The position numbers and the translations under genes were made by a program. A stretch of DNA of 64,000 bases, taken from positions 113,774 through 177,773 of the forward strand of contig DAOSEM010000008.1 of assembly GCA_035363115.1 (NCBI GenBank), in the 5' to 3' direction. Position 1 is the stretch's first letter; every line of letters starts with the position of its first letter. This DNA is from Syntrophales bacterium. GTDB lineage: Bacteria > Desulfobacterota > Syntrophia > Syntrophales > PHBD01. This document shows, piece by piece, positions 42,029 to 50,342 of the stretch. The notes beneath the pieces are model-generated. The model ran no database searches. It was not told the origin of the DNA and saw only the letters and a program-made list of their open reading frames with translations.

Positions 42029-43315
42029 ATGAAACCAAAAAAAGCAGCAAAAGGAAAGAAGTCCAAACGATCCACCGGATCGCTCAAGATCTGCCTCCTG
42101 ACCTACCGGGGCAACCCGGCCAGTGGCGGGCAGGGGGTCTACATCAAGTACCTGAGCCGCGCCCTCCGGGACCTGGGGCACAAGGTGGACGTCATCTCCG
42201 GTCCCCCCTACCCGGAGGTGCCCGAGGAGGTCACCCTTCACAAGCTTCCGGGCCTCGACCTGTACAATGCGGATCACCTGTTCCGCCCGACCCGGTACCG
42301 GGATCTCCTTTCGCCGGTCAACACCATGGAGTTTCTGGACATGTGCCTGGGAGGGTTTCCCGAGCCCAGGACGTTCGGGACCCGCGTCCACCGCTGGTTC
42401 CGCGATCGGAAGCCGGCCTACGACATCGTCCACGACAACCAGTGTCTGTCCTGGGGCATCCTGGATCTGGAAAAGCTCGGCTACCCGACGGTGGCAACGA
42501 TCCACCATCCCATCACGGTGGACCGCGATACGGAAATCGACGCCGCCCCGAACCTGCTGAAGCGGCTCAAGGTGCGCCGCTGGTACTCCTTCCTGGACAT
42601 GCAAATCAAGGTCTCCCGGCTCTTCTCGCAGATCATCACCGTCTCCGAGTGTTCGAAAGGCGACATCAGCCGGGCGTTCGGGGTGCCGGAGGATAAGTTC
42701 CGGGTGGTTCCCAACGGCATCAACATGGACTTCTTCTATCCCGCCAACGGGAACGGACGCCCGGAGAACACGATCCTCGTGACCAACAGCGCCGACACGC
42801 CCCTCAAGGGGTTGCGATACCTCCTGGAGGCCGTCGATTCCCTACGGCGGCGCCGTCCGGTGAAACTGACCGTCATCGGCCAGCCCAAGAAGGACGGGGC
42901 CATCGAACGCCTCGTCAAAGAGCTGCGGCTGGGCGACACGGTGACGTTCACCGGCCGCATCGCCTGGGAGGCTTTTGCCGGGTATTACGCCAAGGCCACG
43001 ATGGCCGTCATCCCCTCCCTGTACGAGGGGTTCGGAATGCCCGCCGGTGAGGCGATGGCCTGCGGCGTGCCCGTCATCAGCACGACCGGCGGGGCGCTCC
43101 CGGAAGTGGTGGGAGACGCTGGCATCCTGGTTCCCCCGGCCGACCGGGAGGCCCTGGAGAGAGCCATCGAGGATCTCCTGGACAACCCGAAAAAGAGGGA
43201 GGAACTCGGGCGGGCCGGCCTGGAGCGCGTCAAAGGAGCGTTCACCTGGCGGCATGCCGCCCAGCGGGGCGTGGATGTCTACCGGGAGGCCATGAATGCT
43301 CACCGTCGACTTTGA
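42029..43315 (+). CDS. GT4-family glycosyltransferase
   Basis: A 428-residue GT-B enzyme. After a lysine-rich leader (KPKKAAKGKKSK) the N-terminal domain starts LKICLLTYRGNPASGGQGVYI, with the glycine loop of GT4. The C-terminal domain has VVPNGINMDFFYP, the retaining-site region SLYEGFGMPAGEAMACGVPVI with the two glutamates, and the ending GVDVYREAMNAH. It transfers a sugar from a nucleotide donor to an unknown acceptor. The start is 42029, after CTGGAAGAG. The last 20 bases overlap the methyltransferase gene. Confidence 0.93.
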   Translation: MKPKKAAKGKKSKRSTGSLKICLLTYRGNPASGGQGVYIKYLSRALRDLGHKVDVISGPPYPEVPEEVTLHKLPGLDLYNADHLFRPTRYRDLLSPVNTMEFLDMCLGGFPEPRTFGTRVHRWFRDRKPAYDIVHDNQCLSWGILDLEKLGYPTVATIHHPITVDRDTEIDAAPNLLKRLKVRRWYSFLDMQIKVSRLFSQIITVSECSKGDISRAFGVPEDKFRVVPNGINMDFFYPANGNGRPENTILVTNSADTPLKGLRYLLEAVDSLRRRRPVKLTVIGQPKKDGAIERLVKELRLGDTVTFTGRIAWEAFAGYYAKATMAVIPSLYEGFGMPAGEAMACGVPVISTTGGALPEVVGDAGILVPPADREALERAIEDLLDNPKKREELGRAGLERVKGAFTWRHAAQRGVDVYREAMNAHRRL

Positions 43316-44006
43316 GCGCCTGGACCTCCGGCCGGGAATGAGGGTTCTCGACGCCGGCTGCGGGACAGGCCGGCATATCTGTGAGGCCTTCCGGAGGGCC
43401 GATATCACCGCCGTCGGGCTTGACCTGAGCGAAGAGGACCTCCGCAAGGCCGGGGGCACCCTCTGGGTTATGAGCCAGGAGAACGGCTGCCGGGGCGCCG
43501 TCATGGCCATCAAGTCCGACGTGACGCGGCTGCCTTTTCCCGACGGGGCCTTCGACGTCGTCATCTGTTCGGAGGTGCTGGAGCACATCCCGGACAACCG
43601 GAAGGCCGTGTCCGAACTGATGCGGGTTCTCCGGCCAGGCGGGGATCTGGTGGTGAGCGTTCCCCGCTGGCTCCCGGAGCGGATCTGCTGGGCTCTCTCG
43701 GAGGCCTACCACAACGAGCCGGGGGGCCACATCCGGATCTACCGGAAGCGGGAGATCCGACGCCTCCTGGAAGATGCGGGTGCCGCCTTCCGGGGGATCG
43801 ATTATCGCCACGGCCTTCACGCCCCCTACTGGTGGCTCAAGTGCCTTGTGGGCCACAAGCGGGAAGACTCGCGGCCCGTGAATCTCTACAAGCGTTTTCT
43901 GGAATGGGACATCATGGAAAAACCCAGGCTCACGGTCATCCTCGACCGGATGCTGAACCCGCTGATCGCCAAGAGCATCGTACTCTACCTGAAGAAGGGT
44001 TGCTGA
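43296..44006 (+). CDS. Class I SAM-dependent methyltransferase
   Basis: A 236-residue methyltransferase. SAM motif I is VLDAGCGTGRHICEAF, motif II DVTRLPFPDGAFDVVICSEVLEHI, and motif III VLRPGGDLVVSVPR. The C-terminal part has HIRIYRKREIRRLL and a long basic/hydrophobic tail. It overlaps the GT4 gene by 20 bases and the toroid gene follows after one base, so the three form one translational unit. In my recollection the same three-gene order occurs in actinobacteria. The acceptor is unknown; a lipid or glycan is plausible because the neighbour is a glycosyltransferase. Confidence 0.9.
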   Translation: MLTVDFERLDLRPGMRVLDAGCGTGRHICEAFRRADITAVGLDLSEEDLRKAGGTLWVMSQENGCRGAVMAIKSDVTRLPFPDGAFDVVICSEVLEHIPDNRKAVSELMRVLRPGGDLVVSVPRWLPERICWALSEAYHNEPGGHIRIYRKREIRRLLEDAGAAFRGIDYRHGLHAPYWWLKCLVGHKREDSRPVNLYKRFLEWDIMEKPRLTVILDRMLNPLIAKSIVLYLKKGC

Positions 44007-44007
44007 T

Positions 44008-45051
44008 ATGGAGCGAACCTCGACCCGCCCGGCCCTGAAGCCGGACCTGAGACTGGACGTGGAAGCCACCGCCGGATTCATCGCCGGTGTACAGAAGGAA
44101 AACGGGGAAATCCCCTGGTCCGTCGGCGGCAAGACGGACCCGTGGGACCATGTGGAAAGCGCCATGGGGCTCGTCGTGGCCGGACGCCTGGAAGAGGCGC
44201 AGCGTGCGTACCGGTGGCTTGTGGATACGCAGCTCCCGGACGGAAGCTGGTGGTCGGCGGTCCGGGGTGGTGTCGTGGAAGATCCGACGAAGGACTCCAA
44301 CTTTTCCTCCTACGTCGCCGTTGGCGTTTTCCACTACGGCTTGGTGACCGGCGACTGGGATACGGCGCTTTCCTTCTGGCCGATGGTCGAGGGGGGGATC
44401 GAATACGCCCTGGGCCTCCAGGCCCCGACGGGAGAGATCTACTGGGCCCGGAACAAGGAGGGCGTTGCCGATCCCATGGCCCTCTTGACGGGATCCAGCT
44501 CGATCTTCATGAGCGTCAAGTGCGCCCTGGCCATGGCCGGGCGCCAGGGACGGAAGATGCCCCGCTGGGAGGAAGCCCTCGGGAAGCTCGGCCACGCCAT
44601 CCAGCATAAGCCGAACCACTTCAACATGATCAAATCCCGCTTCTCCATGGACTGGTATTACCCGGTTCTCTGCGGCGCCCTCCAGGGGCAGGATGCCCGC
44701 CGGCGCATCGACCGCTACTGGGAGCGGTTCGTTGTCCCCGACTGGGGGGTCCGGTGCGTCTGCGACCGGCCGTGGGCGACCATGGCGGAGACGTCGGAAC
44801 TGGTCCTGGCCCTGGATGCGGTGGGAGAACACGAACGGGCCAAGGCCGTCTTCAGCTGGATCCTGGACAAGAAGTACGACGATGGCTCCTACTGGATGGG
44901 AGTGACCTTTCCCGATGCCGTCATCTGGCCGGAGGAGCGGACGGCGTGGACGGCGGCGGCGGTGCTCCTGGCCTATGATGCGCTCTACGGACTGACACCG
45001 GGGGGCCGTCTGTTCCGGCACGGTTTCTGGGAAGACGGGGGCCCACGCTGA
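44008..45051 (+). CDS. Alpha/alpha-toroid (prenyltransferase/terpene-cyclase fold) protein
   Basis: A 347-residue protein of six-hairpin-like repeats. QW-type motifs recur: QKENGEIPW, QLPDGSWWSAV, KKYDDGSYWMGV. The fold would be an alpha/alpha toroid like squalene cyclases, prenyltransferase beta subunits and glycoside hydrolases. There is no DxDD cyclase acid and no DDxxD motif, so it is probably not a terpene cyclase despite database names of this kind. No signal peptide. It is packed one base after a methyltransferase and 35 before an acyltransferase. The function is unknown; a sugar- or lipid-binding enzyme of the cluster is a guess. Confidence 0.8.
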   Translation: MERTSTRPALKPDLRLDVEATAGFIAGVQKENGEIPWSVGGKTDPWDHVESAMGLVVAGRLEEAQRAYRWLVDTQLPDGSWWSAVRGGVVEDPTKDSNFSSYVAVGVFHYGLVTGDWDTALSFWPMVEGGIEYALGLQAPTGEIYWARNKEGVADPMALLTGSSSIFMSVKCALAMAGRQGRKMPRWEEALGKLGHAIQHKPNHFNMIKSRFSMDWYYPVLCGALQGQDARRRIDRYWERFVVPDWGVRCVCDRPWATMAETSELVLALDAVGEHERAKAVFSWILDKKYDDGSYWMGVTFPDAVIWPEERTAWTAAAVLLAYDALYGLTPGGRLFRHGFWEDGGPR

Positions 45052-45085
45052 GGGGAGGAGGTCTTCAGGCGGTTCGGAGGGGCCC

Positions 45086-45808
45086 ATGCTGAGAGAACAC
45101 CGCCCGTATATCCTCAAGCGCCTCGACCAGGCCTTCCAGGTCTGGTACGCGGACTACTTTCTCCGGCCCCATTTCGACCGCCTGGGCCGGGGGGGGACCT
45201 ACATGAAGCCTTGGTATGTGGAGGTCTTCGGAGGGCCCATCACACTCGGCCACTACGCCCACGTCATCGCCGCCCCCGACAAGAGGGTCCGCCTCACCGT
45301 CTGGTCCACCCTGGAGACGGGAGGGCGGATCGACATCGGCGATTACTGCCTCCTGTGTCCCGGCGTGAGAATCTCCGCCGCCCGGGAAATCACCATCGGC
45401 GACAGTTGCATGATGGCCCACGGGGCCTATATCACCGACGCGGACTGGCATGGTCTCTACGACCGCTCCGACTCCTCCCTGGCGGTGGCCCCCGTGAAAC
45501 TCGGGAACAACGTCTGGATCGGGGACAGCGCCATCGTCTGCAAAGGAGTCACCATCGGCGACCACAGCATCGTCGGCGCCGGCGCCGTGGTGACCCGGGA
45601 CGTTCCCCCCTACACGGTCGTGGCGGGAAACCCCGCCTCCTTCGTGAAGGAGCTGGACCCCGCGCTGCCCATGAAGACGCGGGCGGACTGGATGGCCGAT
45701 CCCCGGGGGCTGGCGGAGGAGTTTGCAATCATCGACCGGCACCATACGAAGGGAAACACCTGGACCGGCTGGATCCGGTCCCTGCTATTTCCCCGCCGGG
45801 GAGACTGA
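45086..45808 (+). CDS. Left-handed beta-helix acyltransferase (WbbJ-like)
   Basis: A 240-residue hexapeptide-repeat protein. The helical N-terminus (LREHRPYILKRLDQAFQVWYAD) resembles short membrane-associated segments of sugar O-acyltransferases. The beta-helix includes RIDIGDYCLLCPGVRISAAREITIGDSCMMAHGAYITDADWH, with a candidate catalytic His at the end, and NNVWIGDSAIVCKGVTIGDHSIVGAGAVV. It probably acylates the product of the GT4 cluster. A ribosome site GGAGGGG lies before 45086. It is the second such acyltransferase in the window and is not closely similar to the one at 37939. Confidence 0.87.
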   Translation: MLREHRPYILKRLDQAFQVWYADYFLRPHFDRLGRGGTYMKPWYVEVFGGPITLGHYAHVIAAPDKRVRLTVWSTLETGGRIDIGDYCLLCPGVRISAAREITIGDSCMMAHGAYITDADWHGLYDRSDSSLAVAPVKLGNNVWIGDSAIVCKGVTIGDHSIVGAGAVVTRDVPPYTVVAGNPASFVKELDPALPMKTRADWMADPRGLAEEFAIIDRHHTKGNTWTGWIRSLLFPRRGD

Positions 45809-45912
45809 GGTTCCCGGCCGCGCCCCCGCAGCGTGATGGTTCGATGGGAGTTTGGGGAAGGAACAACAGAAATATCCGTGGCAGTCGAGCCAGGAAAGGG
45901 AAAACCGATACC

Positions 45913-47499
45913 ATGAAAATCGCCATCATCGCCCCGCCGTATCCCCTGGAAGAGGCGCCGGCGCCGCCCCTGGGGGTCAGCTACGTCGCCGCCGCCTTCG
46001 AGCGGGCCGGCGCGGAAGTGCGGATTTTCGACTACATCGTCAGCCGGTACACCCCGGAAAAGCTGATGGCCCAGTTGGATGCCTTCCAGCCGGATGCCGT
46101 GGGCGGGACATCGGTAACCCTGAATTTTCCCGCGGCGGCGCGGATCGTCTCCACCGTCAAGGAGCACAATCCGGACATCATCACGATGATGGGAGGCCCC
46201 CATGTGTCCTTCGACGCCGCGGGCACGCTGAACGCCTATCCCGGCATCGACCTCGTCGTTCGCGGGGAGGGGGAGGAAACCATCGCCGATCTGGCCGGGG
46301 CGATCCGGGACCGGAAGAAATGGAAAGGCATCCAGGGACTCTCGTTCCGCGAAAACGGGTCCATCGTGGAAACCGAAACCAGGCCTTTCATCCCGGACCT
46401 GGACGAGTTGCCCATGCCGGCGCGGCATCTCCTGCCCCTTTCGCGTTACCGGGCCCTGGGCTATCCGGTCAGCATCATCACGAGCCGGGGCTGCCCATAC
46501 TCCTGCATCTTCTGCCAGGGCCGGCGGATGGTGGGGAAAAAGGTGCGCCAGCGGACGGCGGCGCGGGTTGTGGACGAGATCGAGCACATCCTGTCCTACG
46601 GCATCGACCGGATCAACGTGGCCGATGACCTCTTCGTCTCGAACAAAAGGAAGGTGCGCGAGGTCTGCGACGAGATCCGGCGGCGGGGGCTGAAGTTTGC
46701 CTGGAGCGCCTTCGCACGCGTGAACACGGTGGACCCGGAGACCCTGGCGATCATGCGCGAGAACGGCTGCGACAGCATCAGCTATGGCGTGGAGTCGGGG
46801 AACCAGGAGATGCTGGATCGGATCCAGAAGGGCATCAAGCTCGATCAGGTGCGGAAGGCCGTCCGGATGTGCAACGACGCGGGAATGATATGTCACGCCT
46901 CGTTCATCGCCGGTTTGCCCGGAGAAACCATGGAAACGCTGAAGGAGACGGACGCCTTTGCCCAGGGTCTCGGGGCCATGTACGGCTACCACATCCTGGC
47001 CCCGTTTCCCGGAACGACCGTCCGCGAGGAGATCGAATCCTACGACCTGGAGATCCTGACCAGCGACTGGTCCCTTTACGACGCCAACCGGGCCGTGACG
47101 CGGACCTCCGCCCTGGGGCCGGCCGACATCGAGGGCTTCGTGGCGGAGTTCGAGGGGACCATCGACGAGGAGTGGCAGCGCCTGATCCGGGCCTACCATG
47201 ACGGCACCATCGCACCCTCGGACCATTTCAAGGTGGAGGGGCACTACCGGACACAGCTGATTTATAAGATTCTCGCCGGGGACCTGATTGAAAACCTGGG
47301 ATCGTTCCCCGCCGCCGGGGATCCGAAAGAGACCCGGCCGGAGCTTTGCTGCCGCATCACGGAGGCATCCGCTGCGAGCCCGGCCCTGGTGGAGAAGGTG
47401 ATCGGCGAGTTCGTCGACAAGGGATTCCTGAAGGTGGAGCGGCAGGGCGACCGTTACGGGTGGTTCTGGACCCACAACAACCGGCTGGACCGCCTGTAG
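45913..47499 (+). CDS. B12-binding-domain radical SAM protein
   Basis: A 528-residue class B radical SAM enzyme. Residues 1-150 form a cobalamin-binding Rossmann domain (PPLGVSYVAAAFERAG, MMGGPHVSFDAAGTL). The radical SAM cluster motif is RGCPYSCIFCQG, cysteines 194, 198 and 201. The C-terminal part ends in a winged-helix-like tail (VIGEFVDKGFLKVERQGDRYGWFW). Enzymes of this type methylate unactivated carbons or do ring chemistry. It is not obviously HpnP or BchE. The ATG at 45913 is chosen because the protein then begins KIAIIAPPYPLEEAPAP. It lies 104 bases after the acyltransferase and faces a second methyltransferase. Confidence 0.9.
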   Translation: MKIAIIAPPYPLEEAPAPPLGVSYVAAAFERAGAEVRIFDYIVSRYTPEKLMAQLDAFQPDAVGGTSVTLNFPAAARIVSTVKEHNPDIITMMGGPHVSFDAAGTLNAYPGIDLVVRGEGEETIADLAGAIRDRKKWKGIQGLSFRENGSIVETETRPFIPDLDELPMPARHLLPLSRYRALGYPVSIITSRGCPYSCIFCQGRRMVGKKVRQRTAARVVDEIEHILSYGIDRINVADDLFVSNKRKVREVCDEIRRRGLKFAWSAFARVNTVDPETLAIMRENGCDSISYGVESGNQEMLDRIQKGIKLDQVRKAVRMCNDAGMICHASFIAGLPGETMETLKETDAFAQGLGAMYGYHILAPFPGTTVREEIESYDLEILTSDWSLYDANRAVTRTSALGPADIEGFVAEFEGTIDEEWQRLIRAYHDGTIAPSDHFKVEGHYRTQLIYKILAGDLIENLGSFPAAGDPKETRPELCCRITEASAASPALVEKVIGEFVDKGFLKVERQGDRYGWFWTHNNRLDRL

Positions 47500-47501
47500 C
47501 C

Positions 47502-48170
47502 TTACGGCCGGAGCTTTTCCCAGGCGGCCGCCGCAGCGGACGTCACGGTCCCGCAGGGGGCCCGCCGCAGGAGTCCCAGCGTTCCAATTGTGGGCAGCGC
47601 CTCGAAGAGACCCGAGGCAAGGGCCAGGTTGTAGACGCACCAGGGGGCCTGGCCGCCCTTCGCGGGATCGGGGAAGAGGTCGTGAATGGCGAGATAACCG
47701 CCCGGAATCAGGTGTGAGACCCAGGAGTTGTAATCGGTGAAGGCGGCCTCGAAGGTGTGGCCGCCGTCGATGAAGACGAGGGCAAGGGGGCTTCGCCAGT
47801 GGGCGGCGACCTCGGCGGAGCGGCCGATGATGGGAATGACCGTTCCGACCAGGGAAAGCTCCTCCAGGGTCTCGCGGAAAAGAGGGAGCGTGTCGATGCG
47901 GCTGGTTTTCGCGTCCAGGAGGTCCGGATCGAAATAGGCCTCTCCCGGCTGCTGCTCCTCGGAGCCCCGGTGGTGGTCGATGGAGTAAAGCACACCCCCT
48001 CCTTCCCGGCATCCCAGGCCGAGGAAGGCGGCGGAGAGACCGCAGTAGCTGCCGATCTCCAGGCAGGCGCCCAGGCGGCTGGCCTCCCGGGCCAGATCGT
48101 ACAGCCGTTTCGCTTCTTCCTCCGCCAGAAATCCCTTGAACGTCCGACCGAGCAGTTCCCGGAAATCCAT
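47502..48170 (-). CDS. Class I SAM-dependent methyltransferase, second of the cluster
   Basis: A 222-residue methyltransferase. SAM motif: CLEIGSYCGLSAAFLGLG; then a strongly conserved-looking SIDHHRGSEEQQPGEA, RIDTLPLFRETLEEL, AHWRSPLALVFIDGGHTFE and GGYLAIHDLFPDP. I recall near-identical blocks (SIDHHRGSEE) in actinobacterial methyltransferases encoded next to GT4, methyltransferase and toroid genes. It is on the opposite strand, ending 2 bases from the radical SAM stop, but probably belongs to the same pathway. The acceptor is unknown. It starts at 48170; a strong terminator of the next gene lies upstream. Confidence 0.88.
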   Translation of the reverse strand: MDFRELLGRTFKGFLAEEEAKRLYDLAREASRLGACLEIGSYCGLSAAFLGLGCREGGGVLYSIDHHRGSEEQQPGEAYFDPDLLDAKTSRIDTLPLFRETLEELSLVGTVIPIIGRSAEVAAHWRSPLALVFIDGGHTFEAAFTDYNSWVSHLIPGGYLAIHDLFPDPAKGGQAPWCVYNLALASGLFEALPTIGTLGLLRRAPCGTVTSAAAAAWEKLRP

Positions 48171-48257
48171 GCCCGCTCCCCCTTTCTTTTCGCCGCCCTT
48201 CCTATCATACCTGCCATCGCCGGGACAACCCGCTTCAACGGGAATGCGGCCGGGAAA

Positions 48258-48287
48258 GGCAAAAAAGGCGGCCCGCAGGCCGCCTTT
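48258..48287 (-). terminator. Rho-independent terminator after the RRM gene
   Basis: Perfect 10-base arms (48264-48273 and 48278-48287) with loop of four, followed on the minus strand by TTTTTT. It lies about 32 bases after the RRM stop. Confidence 0.9.
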
Positions 48288-48319
48288 GAAGTTTCGTTGG
48301 GTCGAGAGACAGGTTCTTC

Positions 48320-48679
48320 TTAGTAACGGCCGCGTCCGCCGCCACCGCCGCCTCGGTAACCGCCGCCGCCACCGCCGCCGGGACGTCCGCCGCCGCGATA
48401 GCCTCCTCCCGGCCTTCCTCCACCTTCGTCCTTCCGCGGCTTGGCCTCGCTGACGGTCAGTGTTTTCCCGTCAAGCTGGCCGCCGTTGAAGCGGGCGATA
48501 GCTTCCTTGGCCTCCTCGGGGGTTTCCATCTCCACAAAGCCGAAGCCCTTCGAATAACCCGTGTACCGATCCTTGATGATCGTGATGGAGACGATCTTGC
48601 CAACCTCCGAGAAGTTGGACCGCAGGTCGTCCTCGGTAACATTCTGCGTCAGGTTTCCTACATACAGTTTTTTGCTCAT
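48320..48679 (-). CDS. Glycine-rich RRM RNA-binding protein
   Basis: A 119-residue protein with one RNA-recognition motif (residues 1-78). RNP2 is KLYVGNL and RNP1 is KGFGFVEM. A glycine/arginine-rich tail follows (GGGRPGGGYRGGG). Cyanobacterial and deltaproteobacterial members respond to cold and bind single-stranded RNA. The start 48679 has AAAGGGGAA upstream; an ATG 13 codons earlier lacks a ribosome site. It follows the cold-shock gene, separated by a terminator-like hairpin, so the two may be controlled together or apart. The tail is typical of the family. Confidence 0.93.
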   Translation of the reverse strand: MSKKLYVGNLTQNVTEDDLRSNFSEVGKIVSITIIKDRYTGYSKGFGFVEMETPEEAKEAIARFNGGQLDGKTLTVSEAKPRKDEGGGRPGGGYRGGGRPGGGGGGGYRGGGGGGRGRY

Positions 48680-48715
48680 GCGATTTCCCCTTTCGTGGGT
48701 ACATGCCCCGCAACG

Positions 48716-48750
48716 CAAAAGAGGCGATCCCGCGAAGAAGATGCGCCTCT
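48716..48750 (-). terminator. Terminator-like hairpin between cold-shock and RRM genes
   Basis: AGAGGCG (48720-48726) pairs with CGCCTCT (48744-48750), loop 17, followed on the minus strand by TTTTG. A weak terminator that could let some transcription continue into the RRM gene. Confidence 0.6.
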
Positions 48751-48764
48751 CCCGAAAACGGTCA

Positions 48765-48965
48765 TTACAGGGCTTTTACGTTGGCCGCTGCGAGACCCTT
48801 GCGGCCCTTCTCAATGTCGAACGAGACCCGCTGTCCCTCCTGCAAGGTCTTGAATCCACTGTCCTGGATGGCGCTGAAGTGAACGAAAATGTCTTCCCCC
48901 TCGTCCGTCTGGATGAATCCGAAGCCTTTCTTCTCGTTGAACCACTTCACCTTTCCTTCTGGCAT
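48765..48965 (-). CDS. Cold-shock-domain protein (CspA family)
   Basis: A 66-residue OB-fold protein: GKVKWFNEKKGFGFIQTDEGEDIFVHFSAIQ, with RNP1 KGFGFI and RNP2 DIFVHF. It binds single-stranded RNA or DNA as an RNA chaperone or antiterminator. The start at 48965 has AGGAGGAAG upstream. A terminator-like hairpin with a U run stands about 53 bases upstream of the start, inside what should be its leader. It is followed by an RRM protein gene, another RNA-binding chaperone. Confidence 0.96.
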   Translation of the reverse strand: MPEGKVKWFNEKKGFGFIQTDEGEDIFVHFSAIQDSGFKTLQEGQRVSFDIEKGRKGLAAANVKAL

Positions 48966-49017
48966 GGTCTGACTTCCTCCTTTCCCGGGTTTGTCAAAGT
49001 CGGATAGTGACCGCGGC

Positions 49018-49057
49018 AGAAAGAAAAACCGCCGAGGCTCTTGGGGTCCGCGGCGGT
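49018..49057 (-). terminator. Terminator-like hairpin in the cold-shock gene leader
   Basis: On the minus strand ACCGCCG-C-GG pairs with CC-T-CGGCGGT (arms 49048-49057 and 49028-49037), followed by TTTTTCTTTC. It lies about 50 bases upstream of the csp ribosome site and over 200 bases after the stop of the upstream DUF4124 gene. It could end that transcript or attenuate csp. Confidence 0.7.
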
Positions 49058-49258
49058 CTACCTTGCACCTCAACACTGTCGGTACCCAACTTGATCTGCG
49101 AAAGAAACGGAACCCCCCTCGGGATGTTCCAAACGCGCCGAATGCTACTCGCTTCCGGAAAAAAAAGCAAGCCGTTTCCCGGATTTTGGAGGCTTCCCGC
49201 CGTCTGCGAGCGCCCGGTTGTTGCAGGGACGGCATGCCTCGGGGAGCCTGAATTTACC

Positions 49259-49789
49259 CTACTGCTGCCGTGTATTCACAGCGCCTCTGGTGGAATCTCC
49301 ATCCTGCCCTGTGCTGTCGGGGGGAGGCTGGGAGGTCCGGAAGGGCTCAGACGGGGGTGCCGTCCCGGATGGCGCTGGAGATGCGGACGGTGGTCTCCCC
49401 GTTGCTGTGCCGCCTGCCGGGGCCTGTGATGCGGCGGATGTGCCGGGAGCGGTTGCCGCCTTTGCCGCATCGACCGTCGCCGGAGGTGGAGGCGCCCCGG
49501 GTGCCTTGCCGACCGGGGCGGCGCCGGGGGCCGCAGGGGAAGCGGACGGACCGCCGGAGATGCCGGCTTCCGGGGCCGGCTCCTGGAAGCGGGTGGTCTT
49601 CATCCGCCTCTGTTTCTTCGGGGTTTCCTCGGGAGGCATGTTGGAGATGTGCAGAGTGCCGTTTTCATCCGTCCACTGGTAGTACTCGGCCCCGGTGGAG
49701 ACGTTCGTCCACAGAAACAACAGGACAAGCACCGGTGCCAGAAGGATGGAAACGCGATCCAGGCTTCTCCGGATTGTTTCCGAATTCAT
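49259..49789 (-). CDS. DUF4124-domain exported protein
   Basis: A 176-residue protein. A hydrophobic N-terminal helix (ILLAPVLVLLFLWTN) may be a signal anchor or a signal peptide ending near TGA. The DUF4124 motif follows: EYYQWTDENGTLHISNMPPEE. The remainder is low-complexity alanine/proline-rich and probably disordered. The start 49789 has AGGATG upstream. The function is unknown. It follows nikR closely. Confidence 0.78.
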   Translation of the reverse strand: MNSETIRRSLDRVSILLAPVLVLLFLWTNVSTGAEYYQWTDENGTLHISNMPPEETPKKQRRMKTTRFQEPAPEAGISGGPSASPAAPGAAPVGKAPGAPPPPATVDAAKAATAPGTSAASQAPAGGTATGRPPSASPAPSGTAPPSEPFRTSQPPPDSTGQDGDSTRGAVNTRQQ

Positions 49790-49824
49790 GGTTTCATCCT
49801 TTCTGCCTGTGTGGGTTCCCGCCT

Positions 49825-50241
49825 TCACCGGGCATCCTTTCCGGCGCTGGAGATGGAGAGGGAACAGTGGCGCACGCCCCGGGTCGCCTTCAGGCGGTTC
49901 GTCAGCTCCTGGATTTTGCCGGCCTTCCCGCGGACGGCGACGATCTCCAGGCAGTTGTCGTGATCCAGATGGACGTGCTGGGTGGAGATGATGAGTTTCT
50001 GGTAATCGTGCTGGATGTCGGTGATGCGGTTTTGCAGGTCCCGCTGGTGATGGTCGAACAGGAACGTGACAGCCCCGGCCACCTCCATGTCTTCCGCCCA
50101 GGCCTTCTTCACCAGTTCCTCGCGGATGAGGTCCCGCAGGGCCTCGGAGCGGTTGGTGTAGCGCCGCTCCCGGATCAGGCGGTCGAACTTGTCGAGGAGG
50201 CTCTTGTCGAGGGAAACTCCGAAGCGGACCAGTTCGGACAT
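49825..50241 (-). CDS. nikR: Nickel-responsive regulator NikR
   Basis: A 138-residue ribbon-helix-helix repressor with C-terminal ACT-like metal domain. The DNA-binding part is RFGVSLDKSLLDKFDRLIRERRYTNRSEALRDLIR. The nickel ligands appear in the C-terminal half: HHQRDL, QHVHLDHDNCLE (His-x-His and Cys). NikR represses nickel uptake genes when nickel is sufficient. It lies 101 bases after hypE in the hydrogenase block, as expected for a nickel enzyme locus. The operator could not be identified in the gap. Confidence 0.95.
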   Translation of the reverse strand: MSELVRFGVSLDKSLLDKFDRLIRERRYTNRSEALRDLIREELVKKAWAEDMEVAGAVTFLFDHHQRDLQNRITDIQHDYQKLIISTQHVHLDHDNCLEIVAVRGKAGKIQELTNRLKATRGVRHCSLSISSAGKDAR

Positions 50242-50342
50242 GGCGAAACCCTCCTGTGTTTTTCGGGTCTATGTATCAGGCAAAAGCCTTTCATGTCAAT
50301 GCGATATGGGCTGCGAGTTCCTGCCGGGGGGGGGCCGATCCT

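Noticed and set aside
44008..45051. Squalene-hopene cyclase or true prenyltransferase
   Set aside because: QW-like motifs are present but the DxDD acid motif and prenyl diphosphate DDxxD motif are absent, and the length is about half that of a cyclase.
45913..47499. Hopanoid methylase HpnP or BchE
   Set aside because: Only the general B12-radical SAM layout is shared; no hopanoid or bacteriochlorophyll genes are nearby.
50242..50342. NikR operator between hypE and nikR
   Set aside because: No clear inverted repeat of the GTATGA or GTGTTAC type with the right spacing was found.
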